Positions 1 to 7,443 are shown, numbered from the stretch's first letter. The stretch: 9,059 nt of DNA from Rickettsiales bacterium (GCA_023262945.1 JALQXY010000155.1:1-9059); one strand, 5' to 3'. The notes: generated by a model from the sequence alone, not told the origin. Numbers and translations are program-made.

Positions 1-26
1 GTTAGGGTCATATGTTATGTAAGTAA

Positions 27-197
27 TACCAATTCCCACCTAAAAAACATATATAAAAACTAAACAATCTGACTTTATCTTTTTGGCTAAAAATTGCAAA
101 AAGCCTTAAGCCCTATATGCATAGGACTTGCATTTTTTACAATTTTTATCTCAAAAAATATTTTGTCATATTGTTTATTTTTAGATGGGAATTGGTA
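27..197 (+). repeat. Full-length palindromic repeat (MITE-like), copy 1
   Basis: This 171-bp element begins TACCAATTCCCACCTAAAAA and ends TTTTTAGATGGGAATTGGTA, so its ends are near-perfect inverted repeats. The symmetry continues inward. TAAACAATCTGAC near the left end mirrors GTCATATTGTTTA near the right end, and AAAAATTGCAAAAA mirrors TTTTTTACAATTTTT. The middle folds into a hairpin tip around CCTATATGCATAGG (about 112-125). The whole unit could therefore form one long, imperfect hairpin in DNA or RNA. The outermost bases are TA on both sides, as expected for a non-autonomous element moved by an IS630/Tc1-mariner type transposase. That assignment is inference, because TA could simply be part of the terminal repeat. 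There is no coding capacity. Three related copies lie at 6171-6203, 8445-8548 and 8909-9059. The strand given is arbitrary: this copy defines plus. Confidence 0.85.
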
Positions 198-461
198 TAA
201 GTTGCAAATTACTTGAAAGCTAAAGCTTTCTGCGTCACTTGTGTAGTTATTTTAATTTTTTAAATTCACCTAATATCTTGATATGCTAAAATTTAAAAAA
301 TAATTGCCGATTTAATGGATTAATCGATTAATAATCAATTAATCTGATCAAATCTCACCCAGAAATTCCTCAAAATTGGCTGATTAGCAGGGGATTTATA
401 AGTTTATCTTTTAAAAAAAGACCAGTGCAAATTATTCAATTGAAAACTGAATTTGTCAGAA
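198..461. other. Non-coding spacer downstream of sdhE with an AT-rich inverted repeat
   Basis: No credible gene was seen between the palindromic repeat and the end of sdhE. Two small inverted repeats are visible. GAAAGC-TAAA-GCTTTC lies at 215-230. At 318-344 two 12-base arms, GATTAATCGATT and AATCAATTAATC, surround a 3-base loop with one mismatch. Neither is followed by a convincing T-run on the strand needed to end the sdhE transcript, so I do not call a terminator. A short stretch at about 372-393 resembles 6235-6257 next to another repeat relic. Confidence 0.5.
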
Positions 462-722
462 CTACTGAGAGTAGGAATTAATATTATGAAAATTTTTAAT
501 ATTTTGAACAAGATGTTTATATTTTAAAGGGCTTTTAGTTTTTTCCATTATCCAATCATAAATATCACCATCTCTTTCATCTAAAAATTCAGCATAAAGA
601 TTAAGATCATCTACTTTGTCAAGATTAGCTTTAGCAAAGTTACCAACTAAGAAATCAGTTTCTTTGCAACCACGATAATTTGAGCGATATAATAGTTTTT
701 TAATTAAAATATCCTTGTCCAT
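462..722 (-). CDS. sdhE: SdhE, FAD assembly factor of succinate dehydrogenase
   Basis: This 86-residue protein belongs to the SdhE/YgfY/SDHAF2 (Sdh5) family. Family members act in the cytoplasm to help attach FAD covalently to the SdhA subunit of succinate dehydrogenase, and so support complex II and the TCA cycle. The diagnostic RGxxE motif is present as R17-G18-C19-K20-E21, inside YRSNYRGCKETD. A downstream acidic stretch (about 48-57) ends in the D-W-I typical of the family, and the length is normal. The start codon lies inside the last codons of the HIT gene, a 23-bp overlap in another frame, so the two genes are almost certainly co-transcribed and perhaps translationally coupled. No Shine-Dalgarno sequence precedes the start; the leader is A-rich. 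No sdhABCD genes are in the window. Confidence 0.9.
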   Translation of the reverse strand: MDKDILIKKLLYRSNYRGCKETDFLVGNFAKANLDKVDDLNLYAEFLDERDGDIYDWIMEKTKSPLKYKHLVQNIKNFHNINSYSQ

Positions 723-1143
723 TTTGTTTTATTTGTTGATTTAAGAGTTTTTTTATTGAATCAATTATTTGTTGCGATTTATCAGCTGTATAAGGTTTTG
801 TTGGAGCATTTCCCCATATCGGTTTGGGATATGAAACATCATTTTCTTGACGTCCGATAATATGAATATGAAGTTGCTTTACAACATTGCCTAAAGCAGC
901 TATATTTAACTTGTGATAAGTAAAATCATTTTTTATAATATGACTTATTAAATTTATTTCTTTAAGTAAAATTTGTTGTTCACTAAATGCAAGATCTATG
1001 ATTTCAGTAACATTGTTTTTTCTTGGTACCAAAATAAGCCAAAGATAATTACTGTCATTCATTAATAATAGTTGCGATAAATGAAGATTATCTATAAAAA
1101 AACAGTCATTAGCAAGCTTTTTATCTAGTTTAAATTTATTCAT
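700..1143 (-). CDS. HIT-family nucleotide hydrolase/transferase
   Basis: This 147-residue protein carries the histidine-triad signature in the variant Q90-L-H92-I-H94-I-I. In canonical HxHxHxx enzymes the second histidine is the nucleophile, and it corresponds to H92 here. The glutamine in first position, together with the downstream YPKPIWG stretch (105-111), is in my recollection typical of an alphaproteobacterial HIT subfamily, so I read it as normal rather than damaged. The N-terminal half (LLLMNDSNYLWLILVPR, 25-41) also fits that subfamily and supports the start. HIT proteins cleave nucleotide phosphoanhydrides or phosphoramidates such as Ap4A; the substrate of this one is unknown. It is the first gene of a two-gene unit with sdhE, and its ATG is only 2 bp from the divergent recN ATG. 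Confidence 0.85.
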   Translation of the reverse strand: MNKFKLDKKLANDCFFIDNLHLSQLLLMNDSNYLWLILVPRKNNVTEIIDLAFSEQQILLKEINLISHIIKNDFTYHKLNIAALGNVVKQLHIHIIGRQENDVSYPKPIWGNAPTKPYTADKSQQIIDSIKKLLNQQIKQNGQGYFN

Positions 1144-1145
1144 AA

Positions 1146-2825
1146 ATGCTAAAATTACTTACCATTAACAATGTTGTATTAATAAAAAAGGCCGAAATTA
1201 ACTTCAATAAAGGTCTTTGCATTTTAAGTGGTGAAACTGGTTCTGGTAAATCCATTTTACTTGATGCTTTGGGATTAGCAATTGGTTTTCGCTCTAATTC
1301 TCGTTTAATTGGAGAAAATAATGATTTTGCGCAAGTTGTAGCAGAGTTTGACATTTCTAATAATGATACTTGTCGTAATTTTTTAAAAGAAAATGACTTA
1401 TTTAATGATAATAATTCTTTAATTATTAGAAGAGTAATTAAGGAAAACTCATCTTCTAAAGCTTATGTTAATGATATTTTAGTTGGTATTAATATTTTAG
1501 CAAGAATTGGTGAATTTTTAATAGAAATTCACGGTCAAAATGATCAAAGGGGATTGCTTAATCCAGCCTGTCATTTGCAAATTCTTGATAATTTTGCTAA
1601 AAATAAACAAAAACTACAAAAAATATCTTCAATATATCAGAAATTCAAAGAGGTTGATGAAAAAATTAATGATATTAAAAAAAGAGAAGATTTTCTTAAA
1701 AGAGAGCAAGATTATTTAGAGCATGTTATTACTGAGCTAGAAAAGGTAAATGTATTAATTGGTGAGGAAGAAGAGTTAAAAAATAAAAAAGATCAATTAG
1801 TTGCTAAAGAAAAGATTTTAAAATTCTTTAATGAAATAAAATCAAACTTACTAGAAGCCAATTCTCAGCTTATAACTGGGCAAAGATATTTTTTACGCAA
1901 TCAAAATATTATAGATCAATACATATCAAATAGCAAAGATGATATGGAAAATTTGAATAATGTTATTGATAAACAAATTACCGAACTTGATCTAGAGATA
2001 TCAAAAATTGATGATCAAATATATCAAATTTCAGGCAATAATGATAATTTGGAAGAAATTGAGGAAAGATTGTTTTTAATTAGGTCATTGGCGCGCAAAC
2101 ATAATATCTCTTGCGATGAATTATCAAAATTTAATGAAGATCTTAATTCCAAATTGCAGTTAATTACAAATGATCAATTATCGATTAATGACTTAAATCA
2201 GCAAAGAAAACAGTTGATAGTAGAATATAAGATTTGTGCTCAAGAGTTAAGTAAGTCAAGAAAGGAGGCGGCGCATATTTTAAGTTCTAAAGTTGAAAAT
2301 GAATTACAATTTCTTAAAATGGCCAATGTTAAATTTATGGTTAATGTTGATTATTCAGAATCTGATAATATAGGGGTTAAGGGTATGGATAAAGTTGATT
2401 TTAAAGCCTCGATCAATAATAGAGATTTTGATAATATTGCTAAAATTGCTTCTGGCGGCGAGTTATCTCGTTTTATGTTAGCTTTAAAAGTTGCTATAAG
2501 TAATGAAGATTTTTCACAAACTATGATATTTGATGAAATTGATACTGGTATCGGTGGTGCAGTAGCTGATGCAGTAGGTGTACGTCTTAAATTGCTGTCA
2601 AAAAATCGTCAAATTTTGGTGGTTACTCATCAGCCGCAAATCGCAGCTAAATCTGATATGCATTTACAAATTTCTAAAGTTGCCAATGATGATAAGGTAA
2701 ATACTATAATTACCAATCTTGATCAACAACAAAAACAGCAAGAGATAGCAAGAATGCTGTCTGGTGAAAATATAAGCCAAGAAGCCTTAAATGCAGCAGA
2801 GAGTTTAATTAAAGAGACTTATTAA
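1146..2825 (+). CDS. recN: RecN, SMC-like DNA double-strand break repair ATPase
   Basis: RecN is a cytoplasmic SMC-related ATPase recruited to double-strand breaks, where it works with RecA to hold and pair DNA ends. At 559 residues it matches the family (about 550). The N-terminal head opens with LTINNVVLIKKAEI and Walker A GETGSGKS (29-36). Charged, heptad-rich coiled coils occupy roughly 150-390. The C-terminal head has the ABC signature SGGELSR (436-442), Walker B MIFDEIDTGIGG (460-471) and the H-loop VVTHQ with H495. All ATPase elements look intact. The start is well supported because Walker A sits at the usual distance. The gene heads the run leading to xthA. Its start lies 2 bp from that of the divergent HIT gene, so any promoter must lie inside the HIT coding region. 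No Shine-Dalgarno motif is seen. Confidence 0.97.
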   Translation: MLKLLTINNVVLIKKAEINFNKGLCILSGETGSGKSILLDALGLAIGFRSNSRLIGENNDFAQVVAEFDISNNDTCRNFLKENDLFNDNNSLIIRRVIKENSSSKAYVNDILVGINILARIGEFLIEIHGQNDQRGLLNPACHLQILDNFAKNKQKLQKISSIYQKFKEVDEKINDIKKREDFLKREQDYLEHVITELEKVNVLIGEEEELKNKKDQLVAKEKILKFFNEIKSNLLEANSQLITGQRYFLRNQNIIDQYISNSKDDMENLNNVIDKQITELDLEISKIDDQIYQISGNNDNLEEIEERLFLIRSLARKHNISCDELSKFNEDLNSKLQLITNDQLSINDLNQQRKQLIVEYKICAQELSKSRKEAAHILSSKVENELQFLKMANVKFMVNVDYSESDNIGVKGMDKVDFKASINNRDFDNIAKIASGGELSRFMLALKVAISNEDFSQTMIFDEIDTGIGGAVADAVGVRLKLLSKNRQILVVTHQPQIAAKSDMHLQISKVANDDKVNTIITNLDQQQKQQEIARMLSGENISQEALNAAESLIKETY

Positions 2826-2842
2826 TTTTGTTCTTACGCTTA

Positions 2843-3481
2843 ATGAAAAGTGAAACAATAGATAAAATATTTGAAGTTTGGCGCGAGCAAAATCCCCAGC
2901 CAAGAACTGAACTAGAATTTACTAATTATTATACATTGTTAGTGGCGGTTGTTCTTTCGGCGCAAAGTACTGATATAGCAGTAAATAAGGCTACTAAAGA
3001 ATTATTTAAAATTGCCGATACGCCGCAAAAGATGCTAGATTTGGGTGAGCATAATTTAAAGAAATACATCAGCACCATTGGTCTTTATAATGCCAAAGCC
3101 AAAAATATTATTAAGTTATCAAGGCAATTAATTAATGAGCATCAATCGCAAATTCCACAAAATTTTATTGATTTACAGAATCTTCCGGGAGTAGGGCGTA
3201 AAACTGCTAATGTTGTTTTAAATTGTGCCTTTGGTTATCCTACAATTGCTGTTGATACTCATGTTTTTCGTGTGTCCAATAGAATTGGTTTTGTTAAAGA
3301 AAAAACTCCAGAAAAAACTGAAATTGCTTTATTAAAAAAAATCCCTAAAAAATGGCAAAATCATGCACATCATTGGTTGATTTTGCATGGAAGGTATGTT
3401 TGTATTGCTAGAAAGCCAAAATGCAATATTTGCTTAATATCTAAATATTGTAAGGAGTATGCTAAAAATAAAAAACACTAA
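2843..3481 (+). CDS. nth: Endonuclease III (DNA glycosylase/AP lyase)
   Basis: Nth removes oxidised pyrimidines from DNA and cuts the abasic site by beta-elimination. Counting from the ATG at 2843 gives 212 residues. The catalytic residues then fall exactly at E. coli positions: K120 in the helix-hairpin-helix LPGVGRKTA, and D138 in TIAVDTH. The C-terminal [4Fe-4S] loop is intact with spacing C-x6-C-x2-C-x5-C (CIARKPKCNICLISKYC). The frame is open to a TTG at 2828, which would add five residues. The ATG is preferred because its N-terminus aligns without a gap to the remembered E. coli protein. The gene starts 17 bp after the recN stop, without a clear ribosome-binding site, and is followed at once by murC. 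Its AP-lyase product is a substrate for XthA, encoded two genes downstream. Confidence 0.96.
   Translation: MKSETIDKIFEVWREQNPQPRTELEFTNYYTLLVAVVLSAQSTDIAVNKATKELFKIADTPQKMLDLGEHNLKKYISTIGLYNAKAKNIIKLSRQLINEHQSQIPQNFIDLQNLPGVGRKTANVVLNCAFGYPTIAVDTHVFRVSNRIGFVKEKTPEKTEIALLKKIPKKWQNHAHHWLILHGRYVCIARKPKCNICLISKYCKEYAKNKKH
3452..3457 (+). promoter_or_regulatory. Possible Shine-Dalgarno AAGGAG before murC
   Basis: AAGGAG inside the end of nth is the only strong Shine-Dalgarno-like sequence I found ahead of any gene in this window. It lies just 1 nt before an ATG at 3459 and 25 nt before the ATG at 3483, so it is badly spaced for both. It may recruit ribosomes that then start at 3483, or it may simply encode the Nth residues that cover it. 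Confidence 0.3.
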
Positions 3482-3482
3482 C

Positions 3483-4886
3483 ATGAATTTTGAAAATTTA
3501 AGAAGTTGTAAAAAAATACATTTTATTGGTATCGGTGGTATTGGAATGAGTGCTTTAGCTTTTATTTTAAAAGAATGGGGAATTGAGGTTCAGGGTTCTG
3601 ACTTAAATGAGAGCTACATATCATCTAGGTTAAAAAATGCTGAAATTAATTATTTTTTAGGTCATAATAGTTCTAATATTTCAGATAATATTGATCTAAT
3701 TATCAAAACTTCGATCATAAAAGATGATAATCCAGAAATTATAGCAGCAAAGAAAAAGAATATTAAAATAATTACCAGAGCTGAATTGTTGGCAATTATT
3801 ATGTCATCTTACAAATCTATAACTATAGCTGGTACTCATGGTAAAACTAGCACCACGGCTATTACTGCTTTAGTTTTAGAAGCCGGAAAATTAGATCCAA
3901 CAGTTGTTAATGGCGGTATAATTCATTATTACGGCAGTAATTCAAAAATCGGCAACGGAAAATATATTGTTGCGGAATCTGATGAATCTGATGGTAGTTT
4001 TGTGAATTTACCAAGTTATATTGGTGTGGTTACTAATATTGAACCAGAGCATCTAGATTGTAAAATATATGATGGTGATTTCTCTAAACAAAGGCAATTA
4101 TTTTTACAATATATCAAACAAATACCAAAAAATGGTCTATGCGCATTATGTATCGATGATCCAGAGGTTTACAATATTTATCATGAATTAAAAGATGATT
4201 ATCCGCAGATAGTTAGTTATTCAATTAAAGATGATGCAAATATTAAAGCTTATAATATTGTTGCTAGTTATGATGGCTTGGTGTTTGATGTTATTTTTAA
4301 AGATGGACGCAAGATAGAAAATATTAAAATGTCAGTTTATGGTAAGCACAATGTCAGTAACTCTTTGGTAGCAATCGCTATTGCTGATTTTTTAAATATC
4401 GAAGAAAATCAAATTAAATCAGGTCTGGCTAATTATAATGGGGTTAAAAGAAGATTTACTAAAGTTGGTAATTTTCATGGTGCATCGGTAATTGATGATT
4501 ATGCTCATCATCCAACAGAAATAAAAGTTACTATTGATGCCGCTCTTAACTTACTTGGTGATAAAGGAAGATTAATATGCATCTTCCAGCCTCACAAATA
4601 TACTAGATTAAGAGATTGTTTTAATGATTTTTGCAATTCTTTTAATAGGGCTGATAAAGTAGTAATTTCTAAAATATTTTCTGCTGGCCAAGATAGAATA
4701 GCCGGCTTTAATCAAGACTCTTTAATTGATGGTATAATTAAATCAGGTCAGAAAAATGTTGTAAAGTTAGAAAATGAAAAAGATTTGCCAGGTATTTTAA
4801 AATCAATCACTAAGAAAGGTGATATATTATTATTCATGGGGGCTGGTAACATAACTAACTGGGCCTATAATTTGATAGAGAGCTAA
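3483..4886 (+). CDS. murC: MurC, UDP-N-acetylmuramate--L-alanine ligase
   Basis: MurC is the cytoplasmic ATP-dependent ligase that adds L-alanine to UDP-MurNAc, the first peptide step of peptidoglycan synthesis. The protein (467 residues from this start) has the N-terminal nucleotide-sugar motif IHFIGIGGIGMSA (12-24) and the ATP P-loop GTHGKTS (117-123). The central motif ESDESDGSF starts at E165 and is followed by TNIEPEHLD. The C-terminal domain motif is DDYAHHP (338-344). Length and motif order are normal for MurC. An ATG at 3459 would add eight residues and overlap nth. I prefer 3483, in TAACATG directly after the nth stop, because the 3459 start has its Shine-Dalgarno only 1 nt away. The start choice is uncertain, the function is not. 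The stop overlaps the next gene's ATG (TAATG). Its presence implies that the organism makes peptidoglycan or a reduced form of it. Confidence 0.95.
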   Translation: MNFENLRSCKKIHFIGIGGIGMSALAFILKEWGIEVQGSDLNESYISSRLKNAEINYFLGHNSSNISDNIDLIIKTSIIKDDNPEIIAAKKKNIKIITRAELLAIIMSSYKSITIAGTHGKTSTTAITALVLEAGKLDPTVVNGGIIHYYGSNSKIGNGKYIVAESDESDGSFVNLPSYIGVVTNIEPEHLDCKIYDGDFSKQRQLFLQYIKQIPKNGLCALCIDDPEVYNIYHELKDDYPQIVSYSIKDDANIKAYNIVASYDGLVFDVIFKDGRKIENIKMSVYGKHNVSNSLVAIAIADFLNIEENQIKSGLANYNGVKRRFTKVGNFHGASVIDDYAHHPTEIKVTIDAALNLLGDKGRLICIFQPHKYTRLRDCFNDFCNSFNRADKVVISKIFSAGQDRIAGFNQDSLIDGIIKSGQKNVVKLENEKDLPGILKSITKKGDILLFMGAGNITNWAYNLIES

Positions 4887-5335
4887 TGGTTAAACAAATA
4901 ACAGATATAATATTAAAAGAATTAGAAAATCCTGAAGAAATGTTGATGGGTTTGCCATTGATAAATCAACTTTATCCAAAGTTAACTGAGGTAAAATATA
5001 AAAAATATTTGCAACAAATGATTAAACAAGGTTACAAAATGCTTGTAGTTTATCATAAGAATCGACTAGTTGCTGTATGCGGATATTATGTTTCTTGCAT
5101 GTTTTATTGTGGTAGTTATTTACAATTTTGTAATTTAGTGGTTGATGAGAGTTTTCGTGGTCTCTCTATTGGTACAAAAATAATTTCTTATCTTGAAGAA
5201 AAAGCAAAAGAATTAGATTGTGATAAAATAGTCCTTGATTCTTATACTCAAAATAAAAGATCTCATTCTCTTTATTATGAGAAAGGTTTTTATGTTAGAG
5301 GATTTCATTTTATGAAGGATTTAAAAGATTTTTAA
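4886..5335 (+). CDS. GNAT-family N-acetyltransferase, substrate unknown
   Basis: This 149-residue protein has a GNAT fold signature. A beta-strand, NLVVDESF, leads into the acetyl-CoA-binding motif R91-G-L-S-I-G96, followed by a helix (about 98-111), a strand KIVLDSY (114-120) and the C-terminal SHSLYYEKGF (126-135) with the tyrosines often involved in catalysis. The family moves an acetyl group from acetyl-CoA to an amine; nothing here identifies the acceptor. RimI-like ribosomal protein or small-molecule acetylation are both possible. Its ATG overlaps the murC stop by one base, so translation is very likely coupled to murC. A role tied to cell-wall precursors is conceivable but only inferred from position. 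The N-terminal 50 residues carry no motif I recognise. Confidence 0.88.
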   Translation: MVKQITDIILKELENPEEMLMGLPLINQLYPKLTEVKYKKYLQQMIKQGYKMLVVYHKNRLVAVCGYYVSCMFYCGSYLQFCNLVVDESFRGLSIGTKIISYLEEKAKELDCDKIVLDSYTQNKRSHSLYYEKGFYVRGFHFMKDLKDF

Positions 5336-5358
5336 AAAAAATAACTTTATATAGAAAA

Positions 5359-6171
5359 ATGGTTAAAATAGCAAGCTTTAATGTTAATTCAATAAATGCT
5401 AGGTTACCAAATCTTTTATCATGGCTAAAAAGTTCAAATCCCGATATTGTCTTGCTGCAAGAAATAAAATGCATAGAAGAAAAATTTCCCTTTGATGAAT
5501 TACTTGATGCTGGATATAATTCTGTTGTTTATGGACAAAAAAGCTATAATGGTGTAGCGATTTTATCAAAATTTCGTATTGAAGATGTAATTAAAGGTTT
5601 GCCAAATTATAAAGATGAGCAATCTCGCTATATTGAAGCATTAATTATAACAGGTGATCAAGTAATTAGAGTAGCATCTATCTATGTGCCAAATGGTGGT
5701 GGAGAGTTAGGAAGTGATGAAAAATTAGAAGATAGTGCTAAATTTAAATATAAAATGGAATTTATGCAAAATCTAGAATTACATTTATCTAGCTTGATTC
5801 AAGAGGATGAGTTACAGATTTTTGCTGGAGATTTTAATGTTGCAGTGGAGTCCATAGATTGTTATGACAGTAAAAACGCAGCTGGCAAGATATTATTTCA
5901 TGATTTAGAACGAAAAAAGATGCGTGAAATTATGAATTTGGGATATATTGATTCTTTTCGTAATTTTAATGAAAAAACTCAAGCTTTTTCTTGGTGGGAT
6001 TATCGTGGTAATGCGTGGCAATATAATAAAGGTTTTCGTATAGATTATCTTTTACTATCGCCAAAAGCTACCGATATATTAAATAGCGCTAATATAGAGG
6101 CTGATTCAGTGCGTGATCAGCAAAAAGCATCAGATCATTGTCCGGTATGTGTTATGCTCACTATTAGCTAG
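5359..6171 (+). CDS. xthA: Exonuclease III (AP endonuclease, EEP family)
   Basis: XthA cuts DNA 5' to abasic sites and removes blocked 3' ends, including those left by Nth, in base excision repair. The 270-residue protein matches the family length and keeps the metal and catalytic set: N8 in SFNVNSINAR, E35 in LLQEIK, the tyrosine of SIYVPNGG, D158 and N160 in GDFNVA, the RIDYLLL stretch, and D259-H260 in SDHCPV. The start MVKIASFN aligns with the usual N-terminus. It begins 23 bp after the GNAT stop, with an A-rich leader and no Shine-Dalgarno. It ends the plus-strand run. The last base of its TAG stop coincides with the first recognisable base of a palindromic-repeat relic, but the C-terminus itself looks complete. 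Confidence 0.96.
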   Translation: MVKIASFNVNSINARLPNLLSWLKSSNPDIVLLQEIKCIEEKFPFDELLDAGYNSVVYGQKSYNGVAILSKFRIEDVIKGLPNYKDEQSRYIEALIITGDQVIRVASIYVPNGGGELGSDEKLEDSAKFKYKMEFMQNLELHLSSLIQEDELQIFAGDFNVAVESIDCYDSKNAAGKILFHDLERKKMREIMNLGYIDSFRNFNEKTQAFSWWDYRGNAWQYNKGFRIDYLLLSPKATDILNSANIEADSVRDQQKASDHCPVCVMLTIS

Positions 6172-6203
6172 TCATATTGTTCATTTTTAGATGGGAATTG
6201 GCA
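6171..6203 (+). repeat. Right-end relic of the palindromic repeat, copy 2
   Basis: These 33 bases match the right end of copy 1 (165-197) at about 31 positions. They run from GTCATATTG through TTTTTAGATGGGAATTGG, and the terminal TA has decayed to CA. The left four-fifths of the element is absent. The relic carries C in TTCATTTTT where copies 1 and 4 carry T; copy 3 shares that C. Confidence 0.85.
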
Positions 6204-6279
6204 TAAATCAACTTTCTATTAACGGATTTGGATTAAAATTGGTTGATTTGCGGAGGGGGGCTCGATTTTTTGTAAAATT
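6204..6279. other. Convergent xthA/hemW spacer with weak inverted repeat
   Basis: This short spacer lies between two genes whose 3' ends face each other. An 8-base inverted repeat, AAATCAAC (6205-6212) and GTTGATTT (6242-6249), encloses about 29 bases. It is followed by a purine-rich GCGGAGGGGGG tract and then a T-run (ATTTTTTG). It could help end transcription of xthA, but the T-run is not next to the stem, so this is a weak candidate only. Confidence 0.3.
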
Positions 6280-7443
6280 TTATAATATTTGGCAAATTCT
6301 TTTAATTACTTGATTAGTTAAAATTCTATATTCTTCATTAATAGAAATTGAATTATTGTCGTAATTGATAATATTATTGATTAATAAGTAATTAATTTTT
6401 TCTTTATCAAAAATAGATTTTATACTATCAAAATTATGTTTTTGTAAAATATTATTTGTTAATCCTTTTTTTGTTCTAAGTGAGGTTAATATTAACTCTT
6501 GCAAAAGTTCTTTTTTATTAAGATTTGTCTGTTTTTGTAATCCTACTCCATTCTCTTTGACTTCTTTCAGCCAAGCTTGCGGCTGGTATTTCATAATTAA
6601 AGATTGTCTTTCTTCTTTATTTTTAAAGTAAACTCTCGAATGAGCCCCGGCACCAATGCCGATATAATCATCACCTTGCCAATAAGATAAATTATGCAGA
6701 CATTCTGAGTTTGGTTTGGCATAATTTGATATTTCGTAATTATCATAACCGTGTTCTAGCATTAACTGATTGGTTTTGTGATAAAAAGCAGCCGATTCAT
6801 CATCATTAGGTAGAGTAAATTTTTGTTCTTTGAAATCTTTAAAAAAAGGCGTGCCTTTTTCTATAGTTAATTGATAAAGCGAAAGATGAGGACTCTGAAA
6901 ATTTAGAGCATCTTGTAATTCTTTTAACCAGTCATTTATTTTTTGTTTTGGTCTTGTATAAATCAAATCAAAAGAAAAATTATCATAAATTTGACTTGTG
7001 ATTTTAATAGATTCTATAGCTTCTCTTGAATTATGATTTCGTCCAAGAAATTGTAAATCTTTATCATTTAAGGCCTGAATTCCTAAGGATAAACGATTTA
7101 CTCCTATTTTTCTAAAATTCTCAATTTTTTTTGTTTCGAAAGATGTAGGATTGACCTCCATTGATATTTCGCAAGATTTATCAACTAGCCATAAGGATTT
7201 AATTTTATCCAAAATCCTTTGTAGCATATTTGATGGCATTAAGGACGGAGTTCCGCCACCAAAAAATATTGAATTAACTTTGCAGGGTGATATATTTTTT
7301 GCAAAAAAATCTAATTCTTTTTCGTAAGAAATGATATATTCTTCATAATCAATTTTTTTGGCAATATGTGAATTGAAATCACAATAAGGACATTTTGATT
7401 TGCAGAAGGGATAATGAATATAGATGGATAAATTTTTTAACAA
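6280..7443 (-). CDS. hemW: HemW, radical SAM haem chaperone
   Basis: The 387-residue protein is a HemN-like radical SAM protein of the HemW branch, often misnamed oxygen-independent coproporphyrinogen oxidase. HemW binds haem and delivers it to haem enzymes such as respiratory chain components. The [4Fe-4S]/SAM motif is C14-K-S-K-C18-P-Y-C21-D-F, with the CPYCDFNSH run characteristic of HemW. FFGGGTPS (60-67) forms the SAM-binding region, then EVNPTSF, RLSLGIQA and YEISNYAK follow in normal order. E. coli HemW is about 378 residues, so the length fits. The start agrees with the family (SIYIHYPFC near the N-terminus). The gene diverges from the iron permease gene, and a perfect Fur-box palindrome begins 24 bp upstream of its ATG, suggesting iron-dependent control. 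No Shine-Dalgarno is visible. Confidence 0.93.
   Translation of the reverse strand: MLKNLSIYIHYPFCKSKCPYCDFNSHIAKKIDYEEYIISYEKELDFFAKNISPCKVNSIFFGGGTPSLMPSNMLQRILDKIKSLWLVDKSCEISMEVNPTSFETKKIENFRKIGVNRLSLGIQALNDKDLQFLGRNHNSREAIESIKITSQIYDNFSFDLIYTRPKQKINDWLKELQDALNFQSPHLSLYQLTIEKGTPFFKDFKEQKFTLPNDDESAAFYHKTNQLMLEHGYDNYEISNYAKPNSECLHNLSYWQGDDYIGIGAGAHSRVYFKNKEERQSLIMKYQPQAWLKEVKENGVGLQKQTNLNKKELLQELILTSLRTKKGLTNNILQKHNFDSIKSIFDKEKINYLLINNIINYDNNSISINEEYRILTNQVIKRICQIL

Noticed and set aside
1..26. Possible end of an upstream gene (a TAA at 20-22 closes one frame)
   Set aside because: Only six or seven codons are visible before the window edge, with no motif; AT-rich DNA gives such frames by chance.
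27..197. CRISPR repeat or structured RNA gene
   Set aside because: The copies are dispersed, inverted in places and not regularly spaced; the palindrome and TA ends fit a MITE-like element better.
215..230. Hairpin GAAAGC-TAAA-GCTTTC as a terminator
   Set aside because: The stem is only six pairs with two or three G-C pairs, and no T-run follows directly on either strand.
960..1000. HIT protein as an inactive homologue because the first histidine of the triad is glutamine (codons around 870-880 on minus)
   Set aside because: The nucleophilic second histidine and the third are kept, and QLHxH appears normal for this bacterial subfamily, so there is no reason to call it broken.
1136..1354. 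A 72-codon open frame on the minus strand over the start of recN
   Set aside because: It is antisense to the conserved RecN head domain including Walker A, has no recognisable motif, and would overlap the HIT gene start; it is a shadow frame.
6280..7443. Oxygen-independent coproporphyrinogen III oxidase (HemN)
   Set aside because: The CPYCDFNSH run, about 387-residue length and lack of HemN-specific extensions fit HemW, a haem chaperone, instead.
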